Positions 40,786-48,452 of a stretch of DNA of 48,452 nucleotides are shown piece by piece (positions within the stretch are counted from its first letter, which is position 1; the number at the start of each line of letters is the position of its first letter). The stretch is from positions 1-48,452 of the forward strand of contig JAEUPC010000005.1 of NCBI GenBank assembly GCA_016789865.1. The letters are read 5' to 3'. Source of the DNA: Rubrivivax sp. (GTDB lineage: Bacteria; Pseudomonadota; Gammaproteobacteria; Burkholderiales; Burkholderiaceae_C). The position numbers and the translations under genes were made by a program. The notes under the pieces are model-generated. The model was not told the origin of the DNA, did not search any database, and was given only the letters and a program-made list of their open reading frames with translations.

Positions 40786-41454
40786 TCAGGCGTTGCTCAC
40801 ACCCAGCTCGCGGGCCAGGCGATGCACCAGGGCTTCGAGTTCTTCGACACGCGCTTCGAGCCGAGTCTGGGCGGCCTTCAACGCGGCCAGTTCGCCGGCG
40901 CTGACGTCGGCGGCACCAGCTGCCGCCGCCGCGTGGCGTGCGGCCGCAGAGGGTGCCCCCGCTGGCGGCTCGCCCGTCAGCAGCTGGGCCCAGCGCGCCT
41001 CGCGCTCCCCCGGCGCGCGCGCCAGCTTCAGCGCACGCGGCGGCTCCTTGGCCGCAAGCTCGTCGAGGAAACCCTCCACCGACGAGATGTCGGCGAAGCG
41101 ATGGATGCGCTCGCAGTTCTGCCGCAGCTCGGCCGAGGTCTGCGGCCCGCGCAGCATCAGCACCGCGAGCAGGGCCACCGCGGCGCCGGGCAGGTGCAGC
41201 GCCCGCGCCATGTTCTGCTCGTACTTGACGACGCGGCTGCCGCTGCCTTCGAAGGCCAGCGACAGCGACTTCAACCCGTCCAGCGCCACCAGCACCTCGG
41301 CCTCGGTGGCTTCGATCACCGGGTCGCGCGCGGTCTTCTGGTTGCAGCCGTTGGCCAGCGCATTCAGGCTCAGCGGGTAGGTGTCGGGCACCGTCGCCTG
41401 CTTCTCGACCAGCACGCCGAGCACGCGTGCTTCGAGCGGGGTGAGGTGCCTCAC
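40786..41454 (-). CDS. YceH family (UPF0502) protein
   Basis: 222-residue protein of the DUF480 family. Seen: LTPLEARVLGVLVEKQATVPDTYPLSLNALANGCNQKTARDPV (residues 4–46, in part), a duplicated winged-helix pattern (second unit LMLRGPQTSAELRQNCERIHRF), and a C-terminal coiled coil (about 185–218; LAALKAAQTRLEARVEELEALVHRL). Function is unsettled; a DNA-binding or regulatory role is suggested by fold. Start is GTG at 41454, exactly at the family N-terminus. An Ala-rich linker separates core and coil. Confidence 0.85.
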   Translation of the reverse strand: MRHLTPLEARVLGVLVEKQATVPDTYPLSLNALANGCNQKTARDPVIEATEAEVLVALDGLKSLSLAFEGSGSRVVKYEQNMARALHLPGAAVALLAVLMLRGPQTSAELRQNCERIHRFADISSVEGFLDELAAKEPPRALKLARAPGEREARWAQLLTGEPPAGAPSAAARHAAAAAGAADVSAGELAALKAAQTRLEARVEELEALVHRLARELGVSNA

Positions 41455-41582
41455 GAATCGGTCCTGAGCCGTGCGGCTGCGGACCAAGGCGCCCGGAGCC
41501 CGCCTCGCGCACCGCAGGCAACCTCCGGCGCGTCGCGCAGCGCGAAGAACAGATCGCGGTGCGCCGCAGGAGGATGCATGGC

Positions 41583-42365
41583 TCAGGCGGCCTGGCCGTC
41601 GTGCGCCGCGACGACCGCGCCGTTGATGAAGTGGCTCTCGTTGGCGCACAGCATCACCAGCAGCGCGTCCAGATCCGCCGGCTTGCCCACCCGCTTGCGC
41701 GGAAAGCTCTGCAGCAGGCGCTGGCCGGCGTCGGTCTGCCACACATGGTGGTTGATCTCGGTGTCGATGTAGCCCGGGCACAGCGCATTGACGTTGATGC
41801 CGTGGCGCCCCCACTCCAGCGCCATCGCGCGGGTCATGTGCACCACCGCCGCCTTGCTCATGCAGTACACGCCGATCTGCGGCGACACATGCAGCCCGGC
41901 CATCGACGCCACGTTGACGATGCGCCCGCCGGTGAAGGTGCCCGGCGCCTCGCCCTTGCTGCGCGCGATCATGCGCTTGGCCACTTCCTGCGCGACGAAA
42001 AACGCGCCGCGCGTGTTGGTGTTCATCACGTAGTCGTAGTCCTCGGGCTTCACGTCGACCAGCTTCTGCGTGGCACCGACGCCCGAGTTGTTGACCAGGA
42101 TGTCGATGGCGCCCATCTCGGTCTCTGCATGCGCCACTGCGGCGCGGATGCTGGCCGGGTCGGTGACGTCGAGCTGGACGAAGTGCGCGTCGCCGCCGGC
42201 GGCTTCCAGCTCGGCGCGCAGCGTCTTCAGCCGCTCGACGCGCCGCGCCGCCAGCACCACGCCGGCGCCGGCGCGGCTGAGCACGCGCGCGAACTGTGCG
42301 CCCAGGCCGCTGGAAGCGCCGGTGACGAAGGCGACACGGCCCGACAGATCGATCTGGTACGACAT
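41583..42365 (-). CDS. Short-chain dehydrogenase/reductase
   Basis: 260-residue classical SDR. Nucleotide-binding TGASSGLGA (15–23), DVTDPASI, NNSGVGA (92–98) and the full triad Ser154, Tyr167, Lys171 in NVASMAGLHVSPQIGVYCMSK are present, then PGYIDTEIN. It reduces or oxidises a small alcohol or ketone; an acetoacetyl-type substrate is suggested by similarity to 3-hydroxyacyl-type SDRs, which I cannot prove. The start at 42365 has GGGAAG upstream. Its promoter region shares the 291-bp divergent gap with the ABC operon, where the 17-bp repeats lie. Confidence 0.9.
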   Translation of the reverse strand: MSYQIDLSGRVAFVTGASSGLGAQFARVLSRAGAGVVLAARRVERLKTLRAELEAAGGDAHFVQLDVTDPASIRAAVAHAETEMGAIDILVNNSGVGATQKLVDVKPEDYDYVMNTNTRGAFFVAQEVAKRMIARSKGEAPGTFTGGRIVNVASMAGLHVSPQIGVYCMSKAAVVHMTRAMALEWGRHGINVNALCPGYIDTEINHHVWQTDAGQRLLQSFPRKRVGKPADLDALLVMLCANESHFINGAVVAAHDGQAA

Positions 42366-42481
42366 GGTGTGCTTCCCTTCGATGGCCCCTGGCGGCGGGG
42401 CGAAAACGACGATAGCACGCAGGTCACGCCACGGTCTGCGCTGTTCACCAGCCCGCGGCACGCGCGAGCCATGCGCACGCG

Positions 42482-42577
42482 CCAGCCATTGGCACGCACC
42501 AGCCATTGGCACGCACCAGCCATTGGCACGCGCCAGCCATTGGCACGCGCCAGCCATTGGCACGCGCCAGCCATTGG
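42482..42577. repeat. 17-bp tandem repeat in a divergent promoter region
   Basis: Unit ccagccattggcacgcr (r = a or g) with five full copies at 42482, 42499, 42516, 42533 and 42550 and a partial one at 42567; a more degenerate copy precedes at 42465. It lies between the SDR gene and the ABC transporter operon. The unit is not a multiple of 3 and reading frames through it are shadows. No spacer structure, so it is not CRISPR. Confidence 0.93.
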
Positions 42578-42656
42578 GGTTCATCAGCCCGCAACACCGC
42601 ATCGGCCTGCGGCATGCACCGCCCATGCGGCATCATCGGCCGACCCCGGGCGACCC

Positions 42657-43334
42657 ATGCTGCAGATCGAACAACTGGTCAAGCGCTACGGCACCACCAC
42701 CGTGCTGGGCGGCGTCACGCTGGCGCTGCAGGCCGGCGAGTTTGTCGCGCTGGTGGGCGAAAGCGGCGTGGGCAAGTCGACGCTGCTGAATTGCATCGCC
42801 GGGCTCGACCGGCCCGACAGCGGGCGCATCACGCTGGCCGGCACCGACCTCGCGACGCTCGGCGACGACGGCTGCGCGCGGCTGCGGCGCACCCAGGTCG
42901 GCTTCGTGTTCCAGGCCTTCCACGTGCTGCCTCACCTGCCGGTGGTGGAGAACGTGGCGCTGCCGCTTTGGCTGGCCGGTGTGGCGCGCGGCGCCGCCGC
43001 GCAACGCGCCGAGGCGGCGCTGGCCGCCGTCGGCCTGGAAGGGCTGGCCGCGCGCTGGCCGGCGCAGCTGTCCGGCGGGCAGCTGCAGCGCGTGGCCATC
43101 GCGCGCGCCGTGGTGCACAGCCCCGGGCTGATCCTCGCCGACGAGCCTACCGGCAACCTCGACCCGGCCACCGCCACCGTCGTGCTGCAGGTGCTGCGGC
43201 GCCAGGTGCGTGAAGCCGGCGCCGCGTGCCTGCTGGTCACCCACTCGGCGGCGGCGGCGGCTGCCGCCGACCGCACGCTGCGGCTGACGCCGGCGGGCGT
43301 GGTGCCTGCGGCCGAGAAGGTCGGCACGCCATGA
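42657..43334 (+). CDS. ABC transporter ATP-binding protein (LolD/MacB type)
   Basis: 225 residues: Walker A GESGVGKST (36–44 region), Q-loop VFQAFHVLPHLPVVENV, signature LSGGQLQRVAIARA, Walker B LILADEPTGNLD and H-switch LLVTHS are all intact. The FQAFHVLPHLPV and DEPTGNLD marks place it in the LolD/MacB/FtsE clade, whose partners are FtsX-type permeases. The ATG at 42657 is the first before the conserved start. The permease gene follows 40 bp downstream and the exported lipocalin-like gene completes the operon. Confidence 0.93.
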   Translation: MLQIEQLVKRYGTTTVLGGVTLALQAGEFVALVGESGVGKSTLLNCIAGLDRPDSGRITLAGTDLATLGDDGCARLRRTQVGFVFQAFHVLPHLPVVENVALPLWLAGVARGAAAQRAEAALAAVGLEGLAARWPAQLSGGQLQRVAIARAVVHSPGLILADEPTGNLDPATATVVLQVLRRQVREAGAACLLVTHSAAAAAAADRTLRLTPAGVVPAAEKVGTP

Positions 43335-43374
43335 AGCGGCGCGACGTGCGCCGGGCCCCTCGCCGCTGCCTCGG

Positions 43375-46080
43375 ATGACCCTGCGCGCCAACAACCGCGC
43401 GCGCGCCGGCGGCCTCTCGCTGGCCTGGCCGCTGATCCGCCGCGAGTGGCAGCATCACCCGGGCCGGCACGCCGTGGCGCTGCTGGCGGTGGCCCTCGGC
43501 GTGGCGCTGGCCTGGTCGGTGCATGTCATCAACAATTCGGCGTTAGGAGAGTTCGCCGCGGCGGTGCGCAGCGCCAACGGCGAGCCCGACCTCACGCTGC
43601 GCGCGCAACGCGAAGGCTTCGACGACGCGCTGTACGAGCGCGCCGCGATCGACGAGGCGGTGGCCGCCGCGAGCCCGGTGGTGGAGGCCGAGACCCATGC
43701 GCGCCGCGATGCCGCGGCCGGGCGGCACGCCGTGCGCGTGCTGGGCATCGACGCGTTGCGCGCGGCGCCGCTGGTGGCCGACCTGCTGCCGCAGCCGGCC
43801 CCGGCCACGCCAGGGGATGAATCGGGCGATGAGGCGGGCCGCGGTCTCGTGTTCCTCGACCCGCAGGTGGCCTTCGTCAACCGCGCCGCGCGCGAGCTGC
43901 TTGTCGGCGCCGGTGGCGCCGCCGACGCCGCAGTCAAGGGCAGGGTTGAGAGCAGATCGCCGGGCCCACCGCGCCCCTCGGCGGGGCCGGCCGGGGCGGC
44001 GCAGCCCACGCTGCAGCTGCAAGCCGGCACGCAGTGGCTCACGCTGCGCGTGGCCGGCGACGTGGCCGCCGGCGGGCCGCCGCTGGTGGTGGTCGACATC
44101 GCCGCGGCGCAGCAGCACTTCGGCCACGCCGGGCGCCTCTCGCGCATCGACTTGCGGCTGGTACCGGGGGCGGATCGCACCGAACTGCTGGAGCGGTTGG
44201 CGCTGCCCGCCGGCGTGCGCGCGGTGGCGCCGCAAGCCGCCGAGCAACGCGTGAGCAACCTGTCGCGGGCGTACCGCGTGAACCTCACCGTGCTGGCGTT
44301 GGTGGCCCTGCTGGTCGGCGCGTTCCTCGTCTATTCGGTGATGGCGCTGTCGGTGGCCCAGCGCGCGCCGGCGCTGGCGTTGCTGGGCGTGCTCGGGCTC
44401 ACGGCGCGCGGGCGGCGTGCGCTGGTGCTGGCCGAGTGCGCGCTGGTAGGCCTGGCCGGCGGCGCGCTCGGGCTCGCGCTGGGCACCGCGCTGGCCGCGG
44501 CGGCACTGCACCTGCTGGCCGGCGACCTGGGCGGCGGCTACTTTCCCGGTGTGCGGCCGGCCCTGGCCTTCAGCGTGCCGGCGGCCGCGGGGTTCTGGGC
44601 GCTGGGCGTGGCCAGTGCGGTGACGGGGGGCCTGCTGCCCGCGCGTGCCGCCGAGCGGCTGCAACCGGCCCAGGCGCTGAAAGGCCTGGGTGACCCGGCC
44701 GGCCCGCCGCCGCGGCTGTGGCCGGCGATCGCCCTGCTGGCGCTGGGTTCGTGTCTGTCGTTCGTGCCGCCGATTCAAGGCCTGCCGTTGGCGGCCTACG
44801 CAGCCGTGGCCGCGCTGCTGTGCGGCGGCGTGGGCCTGGTGCCGGCCGTGGTGCATGCGCTGCTGCGACTGGGCCTCGAAAGTGCCGCTTCCACCGCGGC
44901 CAGCGCCCGCTCACCCTTGGCGCGCCTCGCCTGGCGCCGCGCCGAGTTCCACCGCGGCACGGCCACCGCAGCCACCGCCGGGGTGGTGGCCAGCCTGGCA
45001 CTCGCGGTGGCGCTCACGGTGATGGTGGCCAGCTTTCGCACCAGCGTCGCGCGCTGGCTCGACCAGGTGCTGCCGGCCGACCTGTACGCCCGCAGCGCCG
45101 CCACGGCAGCGATGGCCGAGTCGGCGTGGCTGCCGCCGGACATCGAGGCGCGCGCCGTTGCGCTGCCCGGCGTGGCCCGCGTCAACGTCTCGCGCGTGCG
45201 CTCGCTTCAGCTGGACGCCGGCCGCCCCGCGGTGACGCTGATGGCGCGCAGCCTGCAGGCCGCGGGCGCCTCGGCCACGCCGACGTTGGCGCTGGTCGAC
45301 TCCGCACTGCCCCCGCATGGCTCGCTGCCCGACGTGTTCGTCAGCGAAGCGCTGGCCGCGCTGTACGGCGCGCGCGCCGGTGCCGTCTTCGCGCTGCCGC
45401 TGCCCGGCGCGCGCCAGCCGCAGACAACGGTGTTCGTGCGCGGCGTCTACCGCGACTTCGCGCGACAGTTCGGTTCGGTGGCGATGGAGCGCTCGCGCTA
45501 CGTCGAGCTCACCGGCGATGCGCGTGTCAGCGACCTGGCGATCTGGCTCGCCCCGGGTGCCGATGCCGGCGCGGTGATGGCCCGGCTGCGCGAGCAGTTG
45601 CCCGACCCGGCGCTGCTCGACTTCGCCACCACCGGCGAGCTTCGCACGGTGTCGCTGCGCATCTTCGACCGCAGCTTCGCCGTCACCTACTACCTGCAGG
45701 CGGTGGCCATCGCCATCGGCCTGGTGGGCATCGCGGCCAGCCTGTCGGCGCAGGTGCTGGCGCGGCGCAAGGAGTTCGGGCTGCTCACCCACCTGGGGCT
45801 CACGCGCGCGCAGCTGCTGGCGCTCGTCACGCGCGAGGCGGCCGCCTGGGTGGCCGCGGGCACGCTGGTGGGCCTGCTGCTCGGCCTGGCGGTGAGCGCG
45901 GTGCTGGTGCACGTGGTCAATCCGCAGAGCTTTCACTGGACGATGGAGATGGTGCTGCCGGGGCTGCGGCTGCTGGCCCTGGCCGCCGCGGTGTTTGCCG
46001 CGGGCACGCTGACCTCGGCCTTCGCGGCGCGTGGCGCCACGGCGCGCAGCGCGGTGCTGTCGGTGAAGGAGGACTGGTAG
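43375..46080 (+). CDS. FtsX-like ABC transporter permease
   Basis: 901 residues. N-terminal helix (VALLAVALGVALAWSVHVINN), a large periplasmic domain, three helices of the first FtsX unit (about 300–440; LALVALLVGAFLVYSVMALSVAQRAP...), a second periplasmic domain, and the last FtsX unit (about 765–895; AVAIAIGLVGIAASLSAQVLARRKEFGLLTHLGLTRAQ, in part). This is the layout of large LolCE/YbbP-type permeases that move lipids or lipoproteins out of the inner membrane. A Pro/Gly-rich insert lies near residue 190. Its stop overlaps the start of the next gene by 1 nt. Confidence 0.9.
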   Translation: MTLRANNRARAGGLSLAWPLIRREWQHHPGRHAVALLAVALGVALAWSVHVINNSALGEFAAAVRSANGEPDLTLRAQREGFDDALYERAAIDEAVAAASPVVEAETHARRDAAAGRHAVRVLGIDALRAAPLVADLLPQPAPATPGDESGDEAGRGLVFLDPQVAFVNRAARELLVGAGGAADAAVKGRVESRSPGPPRPSAGPAGAAQPTLQLQAGTQWLTLRVAGDVAAGGPPLVVVDIAAAQQHFGHAGRLSRIDLRLVPGADRTELLERLALPAGVRAVAPQAAEQRVSNLSRAYRVNLTVLALVALLVGAFLVYSVMALSVAQRAPALALLGVLGLTARGRRALVLAECALVGLAGGALGLALGTALAAAALHLLAGDLGGGYFPGVRPALAFSVPAAAGFWALGVASAVTGGLLPARAAERLQPAQALKGLGDPAGPPPRLWPAIALLALGSCLSFVPPIQGLPLAAYAAVAALLCGGVGLVPAVVHALLRLGLESAASTAASARSPLARLAWRRAEFHRGTATAATAGVVASLALAVALTVMVASFRTSVARWLDQVLPADLYARSAATAAMAESAWLPPDIEARAVALPGVARVNVSRVRSLQLDAGRPAVTLMARSLQAAGASATPTLALVDSALPPHGSLPDVFVSEALAALYGARAGAVFALPLPGARQPQTTVFVRGVYRDFARQFGSVAMERSRYVELTGDARVSDLAIWLAPGADAGAVMARLREQLPDPALLDFATTGELRTVSLRIFDRSFAVTYYLQAVAIAIGLVGIAASLSAQVLARRKEFGLLTHLGLTRAQLLALVTREAAAWVAAGTLVGLLLGLAVSAVLVHVVNPQSFHWTMEMVLPGLRLLALAAAVFAAGTLTSAFAARGATARSAVLSVKEDW

Positions 46081-47267
46081 TGAAGGCCGGCCGCCGCCAC
46101 GCCGGGCTGTTGCTGGGTGCCGCGGGGCTGGGCACCACGCTCGCCTTGCCGATGAGCGTCCTGGCGCAGGCCGCGGCAGCCGGCGTGCGCCGCGGCCGGC
46201 GGCTGGCCTTCCCGCGCGACCATGGTGCGCACCCGGACACGCGGCTGGAGTGGTGGTACCTCACCGGCTGGCTGGCGGCGGTGGGCTCGGGTGCGCCGAC
46301 GCATGGCTTCCAAGTCACGTTCTTCCGCAGCCGCACGGCGTTCGCGAATGCCGCTGAAAGTGCAGGCCCGGCGCCGGGGCGCTTCGCACCGAACCACCTG
46401 CTGCTGGCCCACGCCGCCGTCACCGACCTCAACACCGGCCGCCACCACCACGCCCAACGCATCGGCCGCTGGAACGGCGAGCCCGCCGCGGGCCCCGACC
46501 GCGCCGCGCTGCACGACGCCGCGGTGCACCTGAACGGCTGGCAGCTCGCGCGGGGCGACGGCGACGCCGCTGCAGGAGGTCCCGCCGAGCGCCGCAGCGT
46601 CTGGACGACGCGCATCCGCGCCGAAGGCTTCGCGCTCACCGGCACGCTGCGCGCCGCACAGCCGCTGCTGCTGCAAGGCGACGCCGGCTTCTCGCGCAAG
46701 GGGCCCGAGGAACGGCAGGCCAGCCACTACTACAGCTGGCCGCAGCTGCAGGCCGAGCTGACGCTTGAACTGCACGGACAGCGCCTCGCCGCCACCGGCC
46801 GCGCCTGGCTCGACCACGAGTGGAGCGACGAGTTGATGCACCCGCAAGCCGTCGGCTGGGACTGGATCGGCATCAACCTGAGCGACGGCAGCGCACTCAC
46901 CGCCTTCAGGCTGCGCCGCGCCGACGGCTCGGCGCTGTGGGCCGGCGGCAGCCACCGGGCGCCCGCGGCCGCCGGCCCCGCAGTCACGCGAGTCTTCGAC
47001 GCCGGCGAGGTGCGCTTCGAACCGGGCCGGCGCTGGCGCAGCCCGGCCACGCACGCCGCCTACCCGATGGACTGGCAGGTGCACACCCCCGTGGGGCGCT
47101 TCGTCGTGCGTGCGCTGCTCGATGGCCAGGAACTCGCGGGCCGGCCGGGCAGCGGCGCGGTCTACTGGGAAGGACTGGCCGAGTTGCTGGACGCCGGCGA
47201 CGGGCGCCGCATGGGCCTGGGCTACCTGGAGATGACCGGCTACGCGGCGCCGTTGAAGCTGTCTTGA
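46080..47267 (+). CDS. Lipocalin-like (AttH/CrtC-type) exported protein
   Basis: 395 residues. Twin-arginine-like or Sec signal at the N-terminus (AGRRHAGLLLGAAGLGTTLALPM, cleavage near AQA). The AttH/CrtC-type lipocalin domains show FPRDHGAHPDTRLEWWYLTGWL, GFQVTFFRSR, LLAHAAVTDL, HYYSWPQL, the conserved TGRAWLDHEWSDEL and GWDWIGINLSDGSALTAF, ending with YWEGLAELLDAGDGRRMGLGYLEMTGY (in part). It should carry a hydrophobic ligand in the periplasm for the FtsX/LolD-type exporter with which it is co-translated (GTG start overlaps the permease stop by 1 nt). Carotenoid hydratase activity is not implied. Confidence 0.88.
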   Translation: MKAGRRHAGLLLGAAGLGTTLALPMSVLAQAAAAGVRRGRRLAFPRDHGAHPDTRLEWWYLTGWLAAVGSGAPTHGFQVTFFRSRTAFANAAESAGPAPGRFAPNHLLLAHAAVTDLNTGRHHHAQRIGRWNGEPAAGPDRAALHDAAVHLNGWQLARGDGDAAAGGPAERRSVWTTRIRAEGFALTGTLRAAQPLLLQGDAGFSRKGPEERQASHYYSWPQLQAELTLELHGQRLAATGRAWLDHEWSDELMHPQAVGWDWIGINLSDGSALTAFRLRRADGSALWAGGSHRAPAAAGPAVTRVFDAGEVRFEPGRRWRSPATHAAYPMDWQVHTPVGRFVVRALLDGQELAGRPGSGAVYWEGLAELLDAGDGRRMGLGYLEMTGYAAPLKLS

Positions 47268-47392
47268 ACGCCCCGGGGCGCCGGGCCAGCCGGCCCGCTT
47301 CTCGGCGAGGTGGGTCAGGCCGCCGGGCCGGACCGGCCAGGACCGGCCAGGGCCGGCCAGGGCCAAGCGAGGCGCGCGCGGCGCCGGCCCGG

Positions 47393-48355
47393 CTACTTCT
47401 TGTCGGCGCGCGAGCCGTCGCGGGCCGCGCCGGGAGTCGGCCGCAGCCCGGCATCCAGAGGCGCGGCGCGCACGCAGTTGCCGCCTGCACCGCGTGCCGC
47501 GGCCAGCGCATCGACCACGTCGTCGAGCAGCGCCTGCAGGTACAGGTGCGCCGGCCGCAGGTGCGCCACCCCGACACTGACCGTGAAGCGCACGCGCCGG
47601 GGCGGCACCGGCACTTCCATCTGCTCGGCGCGCTCGCGGATTCGCTCGGCCACGTCGAGCGCGCCGGTGGCATCGGCGTGGGCCAGGAAGACCGTGAAGC
47701 GGCCGGCCTCGTAGCGGGCCAGCGCATCGGCGCCGCGCAGCGTGGGCGCGGTGCCGGCCAGCACCTCGGCCAGCACCTTCTCGCCGGCGGTCTCGCCCAG
47801 CGCCTCGGTGAGCCGCGGGTAACGGTCGACCTCCACCAGCAGCAGCGCCGCACCCGTGCCGTAGCGACGTGCCCGCGACCACTCGCGCGCCACCATGTCC
47901 ATGAACATCTCGCGGCTCAGCGACACGCCTTGTGCCGAAGCGCCCGGCGCCATGCCCACCGCACCGTGGAGCGCCCCCGCGGCGGCGCCGAGGGCCGCCG
48001 AAGCATCCGCGGCAGCGTCACCGCCAACAGGGCCGGCGCCTGCCTGCACTGCGGCCTCGACGCGACGCGCCAGTCCGAACAGGGCCAGACACAGCGGCAC
48101 TGCCGCCAGCGCGGCGCCTGCGCCAGCCGCCAGGCCGGCCAGCCACGACGCCGCTGGCTGCAGCCACCAGGCCAGCGCGAAGCCGAGCCCCGCGGCCAGC
48201 CCCATCGAGGCAAGCGCGAGCAGCACCGCCAGGGTGCGCGGCGGCATGCCACGGGCGGCGGCGCCGTCTCGTGACAGGGTGGAAGGACCCGAGGCCCCTG
48301 TGACCGGCCCGCCCAGCGGCATGGGCAACGTCGTGGAGTCGATGTGATGCGGCAT
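47393..48355 (-). CDS. Membrane protein with degenerate GGDEF domain
   Basis: 320 residues: two hydrophobic helices (42–64 and 72–95), then a GGDEF-fold domain at about 145–300 (SREMFMDMVAREWSRARRYGTGAALLLVEVDRYPRL in part, LARYEAGRFTVFLAHAD, VRFTVSVGVA). The signature GG(D/E)EF has become EAGRF at 216–220, so diguanylate cyclase activity is unlikely; it may be a sensor or regulatory partner. The start at 48355 has an AAGG 7 nt upstream. The 97 bp upstream (48356–48452) are locally AT-rich around 48385 and may hold its promoter. Confidence 0.85.
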   Translation of the reverse strand: MPHHIDSTTLPMPLGGPVTGASGPSTLSRDGAAARGMPPRTLAVLLALASMGLAAGLGFALAWWLQPAASWLAGLAAGAGAALAAVPLCLALFGLARRVEAAVQAGAGPVGGDAAADASAALGAAAGALHGAVGMAPGASAQGVSLSREMFMDMVAREWSRARRYGTGAALLLVEVDRYPRLTEALGETAGEKVLAEVLAGTAPTLRGADALARYEAGRFTVFLAHADATGALDVAERIRERAEQMEVPVPPRRVRFTVSVGVAHLRPAHLYLQALLDDVVDALAAARGAGGNCVRAAPLDAGLRPTPGAARDGSRADKK

Positions 48356-48452
48356 TGAAGCCTTGCGACCAGGACAATCCCGCTTTATTCGACCATAACG
48401 GCCTGGACTTTTGCCCGGTCTCGGTGACACAGCGTGACGCACCCCCCGGAAA

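Noticed and set aside
42482-42577. CRISPR array
   Set aside because: Repeats are head-to-tail with no spacers, and there are no cas genes nearby.
46080-47267. Carotenoid hydratase (CrtC) for a photosynthetic cluster
   Set aside because: No carotenoid or photosynthesis genes nearby; co-translation with an FtsX-type permease fits the AttH/lipocalin group.

Overview
The window is a chromosomal segment of a very GC-rich betaproteobacterium, most likely a Burkholderiales member of the Rubrivivax/Leptothrix/Methylibium kind. This placement rests on extreme GC, the earP–efp pair in which EF-P carries an arginine at the modification site, fused bifunctional MnmC, a quinone-dependent class 2 PyrD, and side-by-side SCOT-type and PcaIJ-type CoA-transferases. 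No rRNA, tRNA, CRISPR array, prophage or complete insertion sequence was seen.

Region 1 (1–16.6 kb) is mostly housekeeping. On the minus strand are a tartrate/D-malate-type dehydrogenase with an EamA exporter, pgsA and uvrC. Divergent from uvrC run earP, efp and mnmC, followed by rpiA against a TerB-like gene and pyrD, an OmpW porin, a lipoprotein GDSL esterase, a small membrane protein and a lipoprotein gamma-glutamyltransferase.

Region 2 (about 16.6–29.7 kb) is an accessory island and the most interesting part. It is bracketed by a 65-bp direct repeat of the scoB 3' end (63/65 identical). The left copy belongs to a decayed scoB remnant and lies next to a 167-bp near-palindromic element with CTAG at both ends. 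The island encodes an ECF-type sigma factor, a one-TM protein that could be its membrane partner, a CsgG-like lipoprotein with a C-terminal peptidoglycan-binding domain, and a small secreted protein. It also holds a 59-residue signal-peptide-bearing micropeptide, a SARP/AfsR-like regulator (wHTH-BTAD-AAA-TPR), an exported caspase-like peptidase with a DUF4384-like tail, and a TPR-CHAT protease that appears to be a lipoprotein. Several products are predicted to sit in the envelope. The gene set suggests an envelope signalling or cell-death module in which exported caspase-like and CHAT proteases act on a membrane-held sigma-factor circuit. That mechanism is inference.

Region 3 (29.7–48.4 kb) returns to ordinary gene content. 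It holds scoBA, a divergent PaaI-type thioesterase with a PAS-LuxR regulator, a mechanosensitive-channel-like protein co-translated with a NarL-type two-component pair, and a GST. These are followed by an NmrA-like gene coupled to pcaI–pcaJ, an SMP-30-like protein, a thioesterase, YceH and an SDR. A 17-bp tandem repeat separates the SDR from a three-gene LolD/FtsX/lipocalin-type ABC export operon. The window ends with a membrane protein bearing a degenerate GGDEF domain.

Several clean inverted repeats in promoter regions (20243–20292, 31109–31139, 32235–32252, 14148–14167, 39135–39149) are proposed as operators. None has been matched to a regulator.
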